Source: SLJN01 sp964505385
Lineage (GTDB): Bacteria; Bacteroidota; Rhodothermia; Balneolales; Natronogracilivirgulaceae
Direction: 5' to 3'
NCBI GenBank assembly: GCA_964505385.1
Contig: CAZDIA010000003.1
Span: 67,090-131,089 of the forward strand
DNA length: 64,000 bases
Position 1 is the first letter of the stretch, and each line of letters opens with the position of its first letter. The translations under genes were made by a program, and so were the position numbers. The notes beneath the pieces were generated by a model, which had not been told where the DNA came from, made no database searches, and saw only the letters and a list, made by a program, of their open reading frames with translations. Below are positions 34,508 to 43,879 of the stretch, piece by piece.

Positions 34508-35149
34508 ATGCAGTTAAATTCCGACATCCGCAACGTTTTGGTAGTTGCCGCCCATCCCGACGACGGTGAGTTCGCATGTGGCGGCACTATTTCCCGCTTG
34601 ATCGAAGAGGGAAAAAAGGTATGGTATGTCGTTTTTTCTCCCTGTAAAAAGTCTGTCCCGGAAGGATATCCCGAAGATATACTCTACCAGGAATTGGAGC
34701 AGGCGGCTGAAGTGCTTGGTGTACCTGACGGCCGCCTGATCACTTTCGATTTTGAAGTAAGGGAATTACAACGCGATCGCCAACAAATTCTGGAAGAGCT
34801 TGTGGGATTGAATCGGGAGATACAACCCGACCTTGTTTTCATGCCGGAAAGCGCTGATTTTCATCAGGATCATCAAACCATTCATCAGGAATCAAAACGC
34901 GCATTCAAAACTTCCTGTCAGCTTGGTTATGAGCTGCCCTGGAATCAATTCGGCGGGGAACATAAATTTTACATCAAACTGGAAAAGAAACATCTGGATA
35001 AAAAACTGGAGGCAATACGCTGTTACCAGTCCCAGGGATTCAGGGAATATTATGATGAAGAGCTTTTTGTATCCCTCGCACGGGTACGCGGCGTACAAGC
35101 GAAAAACCGGTGGGCGGAAAGTTTCGAGATGATAAAATGGATTTACTGA
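34508..35149 (+). CDS. PIG-L (LmbE) family N-deacetylase
   Basis: A 213-residue Zn-dependent deacetylase. The signature AHPDDGEFACGG (residues ~15-26) and DFHQDH (near 119) supply the metal-binding Asp and His residues. Family members remove acetyl groups from GlcNAc-containing small molecules, lipids or glycans. ATG 34508 is chosen over a TTG two codons upstream. It ends overlapping the convergent glycosyltransferase gene by 7 bases. Context suggests a surface glycan precursor as substrate; bacillithiol-type synthesis cannot be excluded. Confidence 0.85.
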   Translation: MQLNSDIRNVLVVAAHPDDGEFACGGTISRLIEEGKKVWYVVFSPCKKSVPEGYPEDILYQELEQAAEVLGVPDGRLITFDFEVRELQRDRQQILEELVGLNREIQPDLVFMPESADFHQDHQTIHQESKRAFKTSCQLGYELPWNQFGGEHKFYIKLEKKHLDKKLEAIRCYQSQGFREYYDEELFVSLARVRGVQAKNRWAESFEMIKWIY

Positions 35150-36447
35150 TCATACTTTTTGATCAGACCGGCCAGTTCACCGGTAAGATACTTTCTTGAA
35201 AAAATTTCAGGAGCGGGTGAACCAGATTCCAAATCCTTCTGCAATATTTTCCCCTCTTTTTTATGTGATGCAAGCGCCTCTTCCAACCAGATTCTGATTT
35301 CATCTACCTCGTTGTGTTCAAAGCACGCCCCGAAATTATAATCCTTAATAATTTTTGCCGCATCGCCCTTAGTCGGGCCAATCATCAGGATGGGGCGGCC
35401 GGCTCCGATGTAATTGAACAATTTGCCCGAAAGTATCAACTCATTGCCGGGAGTATCCGGCAGAATCAAAAGCTGCAAGTGCGCTTTGCACAACTCCCGG
35501 TTTGCTTTCTTCATCGGCATATAAGAGCGAAATGTGACAATATCTTCCAGGCCATATTCACGAACCAATTCCGGCAGCCTGCTGTGTACGTTGCCGATAA
35601 ATTCAACCCGGAACGGTATTTCAGCAGAAATGCCGGACAGAGCTTCGATTAATCCATACGGAATTACGGTTTCCCCCAATTTGCCGACGTAGCGAATAGT
35701 AAAGATCTCTTCCTGACCGGTTTCTTCAGATGGAAAATCGGCCGGATCATAGCCGTTGGTCAGAACATGATAGGAGCGGTCATATAAATTGCGGAATTGT
35801 TTAGCCATCGTTTCGGAGACGACGATCGCCTCATCCACTTTTTCCAGAGTACGACGTTCATAACGGCGGTCAACGGTGATTGCCGGGCGGGTTCTGGGCA
35901 GATAAAGATTGTAATGCACATCCACCCAGGGATCGCGAAAATCGCCTATCCACTGGATTCCGGTTTTTCGCTGTAAATATGAGCCGATAAAATGGACCGA
36001 ATGCGGCGGTCCTGTCGTGACCACCGTGCCGATATCATATTTTCTGACCATCTGCAGCGCTTTTCGTTTTGAAAAAGGCACCCAGCCCCGGCGAGCGTCC
36101 GGAATAAACACATTAGCCCTAACCCATTGAGATAACCGCGTTAACCAGCTTTGCTCCTCACCTTTGAGACCGGTAACAGGGGATCCAACTTCCCCGGCAT
36201 CTTTTCCCGTCAGCCAGCCATATAAGGCAAAAGGTTCAATAGAGAGGGATTTTTCAACTACCACCTTATCAGATACCTCCTGGTTCAACGACTCATCCGG
36301 AAACGGATACGTCGGGTTTTTCACCGTCAGCACGTAGGGTTGAATTCCAAACTCCGGCAGATATTTAGAAAACTTAAGCCAGCGCTGAACCCCCGCCCCT
36401 CCGCTGGGCGGCCAGTAATAGGTGATAATCAGAATCCGGTTGTTCAT
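35143..36447 (-). CDS. GT4-type glycosyltransferase
   Basis: A 434-residue GT-B enzyme. The N-terminal RILIITYYWPPSGGAGVQRWLKF is typical for GT4 acceptor-side domains. The C-terminal domain carries IRYVGKLGE and a nucleotide-sugar site region with LSGKLFNYIGAGRPILMIGP, where E is replaced by K/N at the usual E-x7-E positions, so retained activity is not certain. It probably adds a sugar to a surface polysaccharide or lipid-linked precursor at the cytosolic face. Convergent with the PIG-L gene. Confidence 0.85.
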   Translation of the reverse strand: MNNRILIITYYWPPSGGAGVQRWLKFSKYLPEFGIQPYVLTVKNPTYPFPDESLNQEVSDKVVVEKSLSIEPFALYGWLTGKDAGEVGSPVTGLKGEEQSWLTRLSQWVRANVFIPDARRGWVPFSKRKALQMVRKYDIGTVVTTGPPHSVHFIGSYLQRKTGIQWIGDFRDPWVDVHYNLYLPRTRPAITVDRRYERRTLEKVDEAIVVSETMAKQFRNLYDRSYHVLTNGYDPADFPSEETGQEEIFTIRYVGKLGETVIPYGLIEALSGISAEIPFRVEFIGNVHSRLPELVREYGLEDIVTFRSYMPMKKANRELCKAHLQLLILPDTPGNELILSGKLFNYIGAGRPILMIGPTKGDAAKIIKDYNFGACFEHNEVDEIRIWLEEALASHKKEGKILQKDLESGSPAPEIFSRKYLTGELAGLIKKYDQ

Positions 36448-36907
36448 GGCGTGTGTTTTTGCCGGTTAACTTACAGCGTGACATTAAATAATAAAAATGA
36501 ACATTTGAGCTTTTATAAAATTTCGATCATTTGGTAACATAAGAATTCCGGGTTCCGGGCGCTGGGTGCTGGCTGCCCTTTCCCGAAAGGTCAGGCGCGC
36601 CTCGCCATTATGACATTAGCGAATTTCTAACCGCGCTCCTTTCGGGTTTGTGTAAGTAACAACCTCGTTAATAAAGTAAACTTAGTTGAAAAAAATGTGC
36701 CGCAATCGACCTGACCAGGGGCTTATCCGAACACATTCGGATTTCGCTGACCTGGCAGGTGGCACCTCCACCATCCCTTGAAGGGTCGAGTGTAAGGAGA
36801 CCCTCAAAGGGGCTTTGGTTATTAGAATTTGAAGTTTTACCGAAAGTATTCGGTACAAGCATTGTTTTTTGTAATTTGAGCATTGAAATTTTACCCCGGC
36901 ACACTTT
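36448..36907. other. 460-bp intergenic region with GC-rich hairpins, possible dispersed repeat
   Basis: Bases 36550-36650 and 36700-36820 are GC-richer than the flanks. Several small palindromes occur: TCCGAA-CACA-TTCGGA (36726-36741) and CCCTT-G-AAGGG (36775-36785), with repeats of CTGACC and GGTGGCACC-like words. Short frames on the minus strand across it (for example 36668-36952) have the look of translated repeats. I read this as non-coding repetitive DNA. Confidence 0.4.
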
Positions 36908-38218
36908 ATGAACACCGAAATTACGTACGTACTCGATCAGTTTTGCCGCCAATACAGGCTGGATTCGCGCCCGAATATCGGGTACGGATCTGAAAGCAGC
37001 GGCAATTTGCGAGTCGGTGATTCCGGCCGCGGATTTCTTTCGGAGCGCAAATCACCCGATTACAAAAATGCACTGAAACTGGATTTCGGTGATCGTTCCC
37101 TGCCGGTGATATTCCATGATGGAAGCGGCAAAACCATAACCCGCCGCGACAGCATCACATTTTTTCATTTTGATTGGTTTGCCGAAGCGTTTTTCTGGCT
37201 TAGCGGCTGGCAGGAGTGCGAAACCACAATGCTTGATGATCACGGGCGGTTCCCGTGGAAGGCAAGCCTGCAATACCAGTGGGGTACCACCGAAATACCG
37301 GTAGTTAATTATCTATTTTCTTTGCTTGCTGAAGAACTTGGCATCAAAGTGAATCAAGGAGAGTATACTTATCGCATTGCCCTCACTCATGATATCGACC
37401 GCATCACTACCGGATGGAAGGAAGATACCTGGTTTACACTAAAACGGGGTGATTTTGAGAATGCGACGAAAATCATCCGGAACAAATGGTACAGTGAGCA
37501 CGATTGGCAGAATTTTCAGGAAATTGCGCAGGCGGAACGTCAATACGGTGCGACCTCGAGTTTTTACTTCATCCCGCGCCGCGGCACCTATCAGAATATA
37601 AAACATGCGGATTATGATGTCCGTCAGGAACAGTTCGGTAAGCTTTTAAACCGCCTTGAGAAGCAGGGTTCTGAAATCGGACTACATCCCTCGGTGGGAA
37701 GTCATCAAAATAGAGCGCAATTAATTGAAGACATCGCTTTGTTGGGGCGGCCGGTACAAGGCGGGCGGTTTCACTACCTTATGTTCAACAACCGCATCAC
37801 TCCCGGATTACTTGAGGAGTGCGGCATCAAATACGACAGCACACTTGGCTTTGCCGAACATATCGGATTCCGTAATGGCTACTGTTTTCCGTTTTATCTG
37901 TATGATCATCAAAACAACCGCCCGACTTCGGTGATGGAGCTCCCGCTGGTAATTATGGATACCACTCTGCGGAACTCGGCATATATGGGCGTTTCGGCTG
38001 ATGAGGTGGTTTCCAAAATCTCCCCGGTTCTTCAGGAAATCAAAAAATTCGGTGGCACCTGCGCCCTGCTGTGGCATAATAATATGTTTACTGATTATAA
38101 ATACCGGCCGTGGAAGCAGGCGTATCTTGATGTGCTGGAATACTTGCATCAGGATGGAGTTGAGCTTAAAAGTGCTGAAAGCATAATTCCAACACCTTTA
38201 CCTGCTGGTTCGGAATGA
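36908..38218 (+). CDS. Polysaccharide deacetylase family protein (NodB-like)
   Basis: A 436-residue protein. An N-terminal domain (about residues 1-150) is of the DUF7033 type often found before NodB-like domains in surface polysaccharide loci. The deacetylase domain starts at IALTHDIDR, with H161, D162 and D164 as candidate metal-binding/base residues, and continues with FYFIPRRGTY, GSEIGLHPSVGSH and LLWHNNMF. The HxxxH metal pair is not standard. The likely substrate is an N-acetylated sugar in a glycan. The start of the sulfotransferase gene overlaps its stop (ATGA), so the two are coupled. Confidence 0.83.
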   Translation: MNTEITYVLDQFCRQYRLDSRPNIGYGSESSGNLRVGDSGRGFLSERKSPDYKNALKLDFGDRSLPVIFHDGSGKTITRRDSITFFHFDWFAEAFFWLSGWQECETTMLDDHGRFPWKASLQYQWGTTEIPVVNYLFSLLAEELGIKVNQGEYTYRIALTHDIDRITTGWKEDTWFTLKRGDFENATKIIRNKWYSEHDWQNFQEIAQAERQYGATSSFYFIPRRGTYQNIKHADYDVRQEQFGKLLNRLEKQGSEIGLHPSVGSHQNRAQLIEDIALLGRPVQGGRFHYLMFNNRITPGLLEECGIKYDSTLGFAEHIGFRNGYCFPFYLYDHQNNRPTSVMELPLVIMDTTLRNSAYMGVSADEVVSKISPVLQEIKKFGGTCALLWHNNMFTDYKYRPWKQAYLDVLEYLHQDGVELKSAESIIPTPLPAGSE

Positions 38219-39180
38219 GTAAGAATCAATCCATGCTTAAACCCTTGCGTAATCGGATCTACAGGGCGTTTCTACGCAGCCGTAAAGAGCTGCTTTCTTT
38301 TGCCGGAGCTCTGGCATATCGTGACGAACCTTTAGCTTACCCACCCGTTTTTATACTGGGACCTGCACGGTCGGGAACAACGCTGCTTTATCAGCTATTG
38401 GGAAAAGCGGGATCGTTTTGTTACATCACCAATTATGAGCAAGATCGCTGGTGGATGCGCTCGCTGATTCTTAAAAGAGAAGTCAAACAATGGAAGCAGC
38501 TTCCGGGTCCGGCGGATTTCTCAAGTGAAATGGGTAAAACCGAGGGGCCGGGAAACCTGAGCCAGGGATTCAAAATCTGGGATGATGTATTGCCTTCGGA
38601 ATATCCGGATGTATCACCTGAAGAAATACATCAGCGCCATCGCCTGCGAATTCGGAATGAAGTCCGAATTAGAGAAAACGCCTGGGATGCCCCGTTTTTG
38701 GGTAAATGGCCGGCCATGGCAGTTAATCCGGAATTGTGGGAGTATATTTTTCCTGAGGCTTTCTTCATCCGGATAAAGCGTGACGAGTTTGATAATGCAG
38801 TGTCATTGTTAAAATCAAGACGAAAAACTCATGGTAACGATGTCACACCAATAACTCGTCAACCGGCGGCTGCTCTACGCTACAGAAAAGAATCCGGACA
38901 TTTGCAGGTTGCTGCTTACGTTCATTATACAAATAAACTTCTCGATGAATTCGAAGAGAGATGCCAGCGGATTATCCATATTGATTATAAAAAGCTATGC
39001 GGAGATCCGGCAGGGCAGCTCCAGAAGATTGAGGATCATTATCAAGAAGTATCATCTTACAATATGAATTTTGATTATCGTAAGATTGCTGAACCACTTG
39101 AAGCAAGAACTGCGAGAGGACTAAGCCGTGACGATAATGAACAGATCAAACAAGCTCTCTACGATCTTAAATCTTCCTGA
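38215..39180 (+). CDS. Sulfotransferase family protein
   Basis: A 321-residue protein with the 5'-phosphosulfate-binding loop GPARSGTTLLYQLL (residues 49-62) and the 3'-phosphate segment FFIRIKRDEFDNAVSLLKSR (near 185). It should transfer sulfate from PAPS to a hydroxyl or amine of a glycan or lipid. It overlaps the polysaccharide deacetylase gene by 4 bases; deacetylation followed by sulfation of an amino sugar is a reasonable inference. PAPS synthesis genes are not in the window. Confidence 0.85.
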   Translation: MSKNQSMLKPLRNRIYRAFLRSRKELLSFAGALAYRDEPLAYPPVFILGPARSGTTLLYQLLGKAGSFCYITNYEQDRWWMRSLILKREVKQWKQLPGPADFSSEMGKTEGPGNLSQGFKIWDDVLPSEYPDVSPEEIHQRHRLRIRNEVRIRENAWDAPFLGKWPAMAVNPELWEYIFPEAFFIRIKRDEFDNAVSLLKSRRKTHGNDVTPITRQPAAALRYRKESGHLQVAAYVHYTNKLLDEFEERCQRIIHIDYKKLCGDPAGQLQKIEDHYQEVSSYNMNFDYRKIAEPLEARTARGLSRDDNEQIKQALYDLKSS

Positions 39181-39192
39181 TTTCCGCCGTAA

Positions 39193-40431
39193 TCATTTAC
39201 CCCGTAGTGCTTTCCACAAATTTCGAAGAATTTTTACCAGCACTACTCCCCATACCGGATAGTCCGGATAGTGAAATTCAGCTGAATATACCTGATTACG
39301 TCGGTAGAAATTCCTCCATTGATTAAGCGAGTAATGCCATTCCGGATACTCACGCTTATATCGCAATGTGCAATTGATCAGGTCTTCGGTAATTTTGCCA
39401 AAATAAATATCATCTTGCTGGAAGTCAGAAACTTCTGTCAGTTTAATACCCGTAACATCCTGATATGCTGCCAAAGGAAGATTCACACCGCTTAAGGGAG
39501 TCAATCCGATAAAAGCCCAGGAGCGAGGATTTATTTCTATTAAATAGTAATCCCCGGTACCGGAGTGTTGTTTGAATTCTATTTCACACACTCCAAATAA
39601 TTTCAGGTTGGTGCAGATTTTCCGGCTAATGCGGATTAGCTCTTCAGGCACCGGTTCCGACTTTGCCATCACCCAGGTACCGGAGTCAGCCGGGTAGCCG
39701 CGAACTTTTCGACTGGTAGAAATTTTTTGTATCCGGCTATTATGATCAGAATAAATGCCTACAGTGATATTCGTATCACTCATTCCCGGAATGTATTCAG
39801 ATATAAATAAATAATCCCGGTAACTTTCCCACTGACTTAAAAAAGTCCGAAGCTCTTCTTTGTTTTCAATGATGTTAAATCGCAAATCGGCAGGAAATGT
39901 AAATCCTCCTTCATCCTCCCCGGCAGAAAATCTGCGAATTCCTGGTTTTATCACGACAGGAAAAGAAATTTTTCCATCTTCCCGGAGTGCTTCATGAGGA
40001 TCGTAAATTTTAGGTGTCGGATATCCTTGTTCTTCACCGAATTTATAGAATCTTCTCTTGTCCAACACTTCCCTGATCGCCTCAAAATCCGAAACCAAAG
40101 GAATAGCAACTTCTTGCAATTCATCCCTGTAGCGGGAGAGCGCCATCGCCCATTCGTCGTTGGTCGGAAAGATGACCGGTTTTTTGGGCAGACTCTTTGC
40201 AATGTTTATGATCGTATCCACAAAACCCCGTTCATCACTGACCGGAGAGGGCACCTTTTTGAATTTCGCATAGCGTGAAAATGTGCCGATCTCCCGGCGG
40301 CAGTCAGCCGCAATACAGGGAATGCCCCGGTGCCCCAATTCCTGAAGTATGGCGAGGCCGTTGTAGTGGCAATTGCAAACGATCACCGGATTCGGTGAGA
40401 CACCTTCATTCGTGATTCTCTGCTGTGGCAA
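39193..40431 (-). CDS. ATP-grasp ligase (COG3919-type)
   Basis: A 412-residue ATP-grasp protein. VIVCNCHYNGLAILQELGHRG is the N-terminal Rossmann-like domain; FPTNDEWAM, FPVVIKPGIR (ATP Lys), LFGVCEIEFKQ and YLIEINPRSWAFIGL (Mg-binding Glu/Asn) form the grasp. Family members join a carboxylate to an amine. In polysaccharide loci such enzymes often add amino acids to sugar acids. It is convergent with the sulfotransferase and divergent from the Asn-synthase-like gene. Confidence 0.85.
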   Translation of the reverse strand: MPQQRITNEGVSPNPVIVCNCHYNGLAILQELGHRGIPCIAADCRREIGTFSRYAKFKKVPSPVSDERGFVDTIINIAKSLPKKPVIFPTNDEWAMALSRYRDELQEVAIPLVSDFEAIREVLDKRRFYKFGEEQGYPTPKIYDPHEALREDGKISFPVVIKPGIRRFSAGEDEGGFTFPADLRFNIIENKEELRTFLSQWESYRDYLFISEYIPGMSDTNITVGIYSDHNSRIQKISTSRKVRGYPADSGTWVMAKSEPVPEELIRISRKICTNLKLFGVCEIEFKQHSGTGDYYLIEINPRSWAFIGLTPLSGVNLPLAAYQDVTGIKLTEVSDFQQDDIYFGKITEDLINCTLRYKREYPEWHYSLNQWRNFYRRNQVYSAEFHYPDYPVWGVVLVKILRNLWKALRGK

Positions 40432-40683
40432 TATTATTAATCTTTCAATTATACCGTTTCAAACCGGAAGCTAAGATAGGATTTCCGGTAGAACTTTTTT
40501 GCACATCAACAGTCAATAATCAGATAATCCTGAATTAAGCCTAAATCCGCTTAAAATCGGGCTTTCATCAATGGTGTTTGTATCATCATGTTAAAAGATT
40601 TCAAAATTTAACACTTATCCCTTGCTACCTCTACGTAAAGTATCCGGGGCTCGTTTATGAAATAAATTTAACAAGCTCAAATT

Positions 40684-42315
40684 TTGACCAATACATTGCG
40701 TACCGGTAGCAAAGACAGCATAATATTGCAGCTCAACGGATATGGTAAGTTCAGGTGGTCTAAAAACGAACAGACTCACGCTGCCGGATTCGCCTTTCTG
40801 GACGGCACCTACCTTGATGCACCGGCACTGGCCAACAAATTAAGTAATCATCTTCCTGAGGAAATTCCTGAACTTCTACCCCGGCTATCCGGTAACTTTG
40901 CTCTCATTTACAGTACTGAGCACCAGGTAATTGCTGCTGTTGATGGTATTCGGAGTCTCCCTTTATTCTACGGCAGAATCGGTGATCGCTTTGTGATAAG
41001 TGATTCGGCTGATGTACTTTATGAAGAGATAAATCCGCCAAACATTCCTGCCGCCCGTGCCGCGGAATTTCTGTGTACATCCAAAGTAACCGGCCGTGAA
41101 ACGCTGTTTCCTGAGATAAATCAGCTAAAGGCGGGAGAGTTTCTGCAAGTTAATATTGCTGAACCGGCAACTTTACAACTTTCCCGCTATTTCACATACG
41201 AACACGAACAACCACCGAATCTTACTGAGGATCAACTACTTGAGCAACTTGATCAGGTTCATGTGAATGTTTTCAGCAAACTCATCGACAGCCTTGATGG
41301 CAGAAAGGCAATTATTCCCCTTAGCGGCGGTGAGGACTCCCGGCTGATCGCCTGGATGATGAACCGCCTTGAATATGACAATGTGCTGTACCTGACCTAT
41401 GGACCGAGAAATAACTGGGAAGCTCAAATTGCAAAAGAAATTGCCGATCACTTCGGTATACCCTGGAAATTCATCTCCACTACCCACAAAAAATGGGAGT
41501 TTTGGTTCAACCATACAGACAGAAAAAAGTGCGCTGCCAATTCAGATGGATTAACCAGTATGCCTCACCTGCAGGATTTCCCCATTGTGGCCGAACTTGT
41601 ACATAATGGTGAGATCCCTGAAGATGCCGTTTTTATTCCCGGTCATTCCGGCGGCCTGATCACCGGAAGCCACACTCCCTCATCTTTAGTTAATCAGCAT
41701 TCATTATCCGACAAAAAACTGCTTTCGAAAATTCTGAATAAAAATTATTCAGCCTGGAATCTGAATGAGGTTGAGGAGCCATATCTTGAATATTTCAGAT
41801 ATAAAATTGCAGATATAACAAATCCAGCTGAAACAATGAGTGGCCCGGTACTTTGTGATCTTTCCGAATTCTGGGAATGGCAGGAACGACAGGCAAATTA
41901 TATGGTTAATTCGGTAAGGGTTTATGAGTACTGGGGTTATGAGTGGCGTATTCCTCTTTGGGATATGGAGCTGGTACAATTCTGGAAATCGGTACCTGCA
42001 CACCTGCGTGCCGACCGCAAATTATATAACACCTATGTTGATCGCTATCAGGATTTGCCGGTATCCGGGGCGAATTCACCCAAACTTCGTAAATTTAATT
42101 ACTTTAAAAATCCGCTTGTCAATACCCGTTACGGCAGGTTCGGAGGCAAAACCGCTTATCTGAAAAAAATAAAAGAAGTTACCAGGCCTCTGCCATTTAA
42201 TTTTATCAAACCTGACCGCAGGGTTATCCGGCACAAGGTGGGAGCAATCACTTCACTTATCTATCTGAATGAAATCATGGAGCGTACCGGGGCTGATATT
42301 GATTATTCAGAATAG
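40684..42315 (+). CDS. Asparagine-synthase-like amidotransferase lacking the glutaminase Cys
   Basis: A 543-residue protein of the Asn synthase B-like family. The N-terminal ~170 residues have the Ntn-hydrolase-like fold (LSGNFALIYSTEHQVIAAVD) but no Cys2 nucleophile, so glutamine is not hydrolysed in the usual way. The synthetase domain has the PP-loop PLSGGEDSRL (212-221), with Glu replacing the common Leu/Ile/Val; it should adenylate a carboxylate. In surface glycan loci such proteins are thought to form amides on uronic acids or attach amino groups. The start is a TTG at 40684; a stop lies in frame 15 bases upstream and no ATG is available. Confidence 0.8.
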   Translation: MTNTLRTGSKDSIILQLNGYGKFRWSKNEQTHAAGFAFLDGTYLDAPALANKLSNHLPEEIPELLPRLSGNFALIYSTEHQVIAAVDGIRSLPLFYGRIGDRFVISDSADVLYEEINPPNIPAARAAEFLCTSKVTGRETLFPEINQLKAGEFLQVNIAEPATLQLSRYFTYEHEQPPNLTEDQLLEQLDQVHVNVFSKLIDSLDGRKAIIPLSGGEDSRLIAWMMNRLEYDNVLYLTYGPRNNWEAQIAKEIADHFGIPWKFISTTHKKWEFWFNHTDRKKCAANSDGLTSMPHLQDFPIVAELVHNGEIPEDAVFIPGHSGGLITGSHTPSSLVNQHSLSDKKLLSKILNKNYSAWNLNEVEEPYLEYFRYKIADITNPAETMSGPVLCDLSEFWEWQERQANYMVNSVRVYEYWGYEWRIPLWDMELVQFWKSVPAHLRADRKLYNTYVDRYQDLPVSGANSPKLRKFNYFKNPLVNTRYGRFGGKTAYLKKIKEVTRPLPFNFIKPDRRVIRHKVGAITSLIYLNEIMERTGADIDYSE

Positions 42316-42518
42316 CAAAAAGATTTCCGGTACAGTTTTCCAAAGTTGTCTGCGGTAATTAGTGCATGAATCCAGGGAATTTTAAATAACACCTCCTCCA
42401 TTTGTATCACTGAGATTACGGCCAGAACATAGTTGTTTGGTTCATCCCCGTGATTATTTTTTAATTTTTTGGCCTTATATTTAGGCGCTTTCAACTAACC
42501 AATCACCCAAACTTTTTT

Positions 42519-43781
42519 ATGGCGGCAAAAAAATTTCAGACACACCACGGAATGCACGACCTGCTTCCGGAAGACACCATTAACTGGCAAAAACTGGAAT
42601 CCATCATACATAAAGTAGCCGCCCGGTATCATTTTCAGGAAATCCGTACTCCGATACTCGAACCCACCGAACTTATAGCGCGCGGTGTAGGCCAGCTTAC
42701 TGATATTGTATCCAAAGAGATGTTTACATTTGAACGGGGTGAGGACCATTATTGCCTTCGGCCGGAAGGTACTGCTCCGGTGGCGCGAGCTTATGTTCAA
42801 CACAACCTGCACCAGCGGGGCGGAAGCCAGAAATTATTTTACATTGGTCCCTTTTTCCGGGCAGAACGACCTCAAAAAGGACGTCAGCGTCAGTTTCATC
42901 AATTTGGTGCCGAGCTAATCGGTACCCCCGATCCGATGGCTGATATTGAGATCATCTCGATGATGATGGAAATTTATAACGAGATCGGCCTTACCGATAC
43001 GTCCCTGCTGCTCAACTCTGTAGGTGACCCTGAAACCCGGAAAAATTATAAATCAGCTTTGCAGGAGCACTTCAAGCCGAATCTTGAAAAAATGAGCGAA
43101 GTCTCCCAAAACCGGTTTCAGACGAATCCGATGCGTATTCTGGATTCCAAGGAGAAGGAGGATCAACCTTTCATCGAAAACGCTCCGGTGATCGGCGATT
43201 ACCTTTCCGAACAAAGCAGAAACCATTTTGATAAGGTTTGTCATTATCTCAAGCAACTTGAAATTCCCTATCAAATTGAGCCGCGGTTGGTCAGAGGTCT
43301 TGATTACTATACAGAAACCGCCTTTGAATTAATCAGTGACCACATCGGCTCTCAGGATGCGCTCGGAGGTGGTGGCCGGTATGATCTGCTGATCGAAGAT
43401 GTCGGCGGTCCGCCGACTCCTGCGGTCGGATTCGCCTGCGGGATAGAACGGCTGTTTCTTGCCGCCCAATCAACAGGCGTAGATCTGAATGTTGAAGAAT
43501 CGCTTGATGTATATATCGTAACACGAGGTGAACAGGCCAGAGAATGGGCACTTAATAACCTTGAAGCCATTCGCAAACTCGGCATCAGTGCCACCATGAA
43601 CTTTGACGGGAAATCCATCAAAGCTCAAATGAAAGATGCTAACCGGAAATTGGCGCGTTTCAGTGTTATTGTCGGGGATGAGGAATTGGAAAGTGATCAA
43701 TTCACTTTGCGAAATATGCATGAAAGTGAAGAATATCAACTATCAAAAGCGGAGCTTTTGGAAAAACTATCCGGCATCTGA
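42519..43781 (+). CDS. hisS: Histidyl-tRNA synthetase
   Basis: A 420-residue class II synthetase. Motif 1 is in GMHDLLPEDTINW and RTPILEPTELIARGVG; motif 2 in YIGPFFRAERPQKGRQRQFHQFGAELIG; the histidine-specific LVRGLDYYTETAFE and motif 3 AVGFACGIERLFLA follow. The C-terminal anticodon-binding domain starts about residue 325 (DVYIVTRGE). It determines charged tRNA-His levels, the presumed signal for the leader ORF at 6362, but it is 36 kb away and has no His-rich leader itself. Confidence 0.97.
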   Translation: MAAKKFQTHHGMHDLLPEDTINWQKLESIIHKVAARYHFQEIRTPILEPTELIARGVGQLTDIVSKEMFTFERGEDHYCLRPEGTAPVARAYVQHNLHQRGGSQKLFYIGPFFRAERPQKGRQRQFHQFGAELIGTPDPMADIEIISMMMEIYNEIGLTDTSLLLNSVGDPETRKNYKSALQEHFKPNLEKMSEVSQNRFQTNPMRILDSKEKEDQPFIENAPVIGDYLSEQSRNHFDKVCHYLKQLEIPYQIEPRLVRGLDYYTETAFELISDHIGSQDALGGGGRYDLLIEDVGGPPTPAVGFACGIERLFLAAQSTGVDLNVEESLDVYIVTRGEQAREWALNNLEAIRKLGISATMNFDGKSIKAQMKDANRKLARFSVIVGDEELESDQFTLRNMHESEEYQLSKAELLEKLSGI

Positions 43782-43879
43782 CTTACAATTTTCTGATTGA
43801 ATCGCTGGTTTTATATTTAGTCAGATTTAGATTATATAAGGGTTGATTTAAAGGAAACATTCACTTAGCCTGCAGTACC

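Noticed and set aside
36541..36600. GC-rich CGGGCGCTGGGTGCTGG stretch as a coding start or Chi-like site
   Set aside because: Low-complexity words only; no ORF, and no known site in this phylum that I can support.
36668..36952. Minus-strand open frames upstream of the polysaccharide deacetylase gene
   Set aside because: They lie across palindromic repeat-like DNA, overlap the start of the real gene, and look like translated repeats.
42303..42494. 63-codon minus-strand frame between the Asn-synthase-like gene and hisS
   Set aside because: It starts with TTG, overlaps the upstream gene and has no family similarity or typical start context; it is probably chance in an AT-rich gap.
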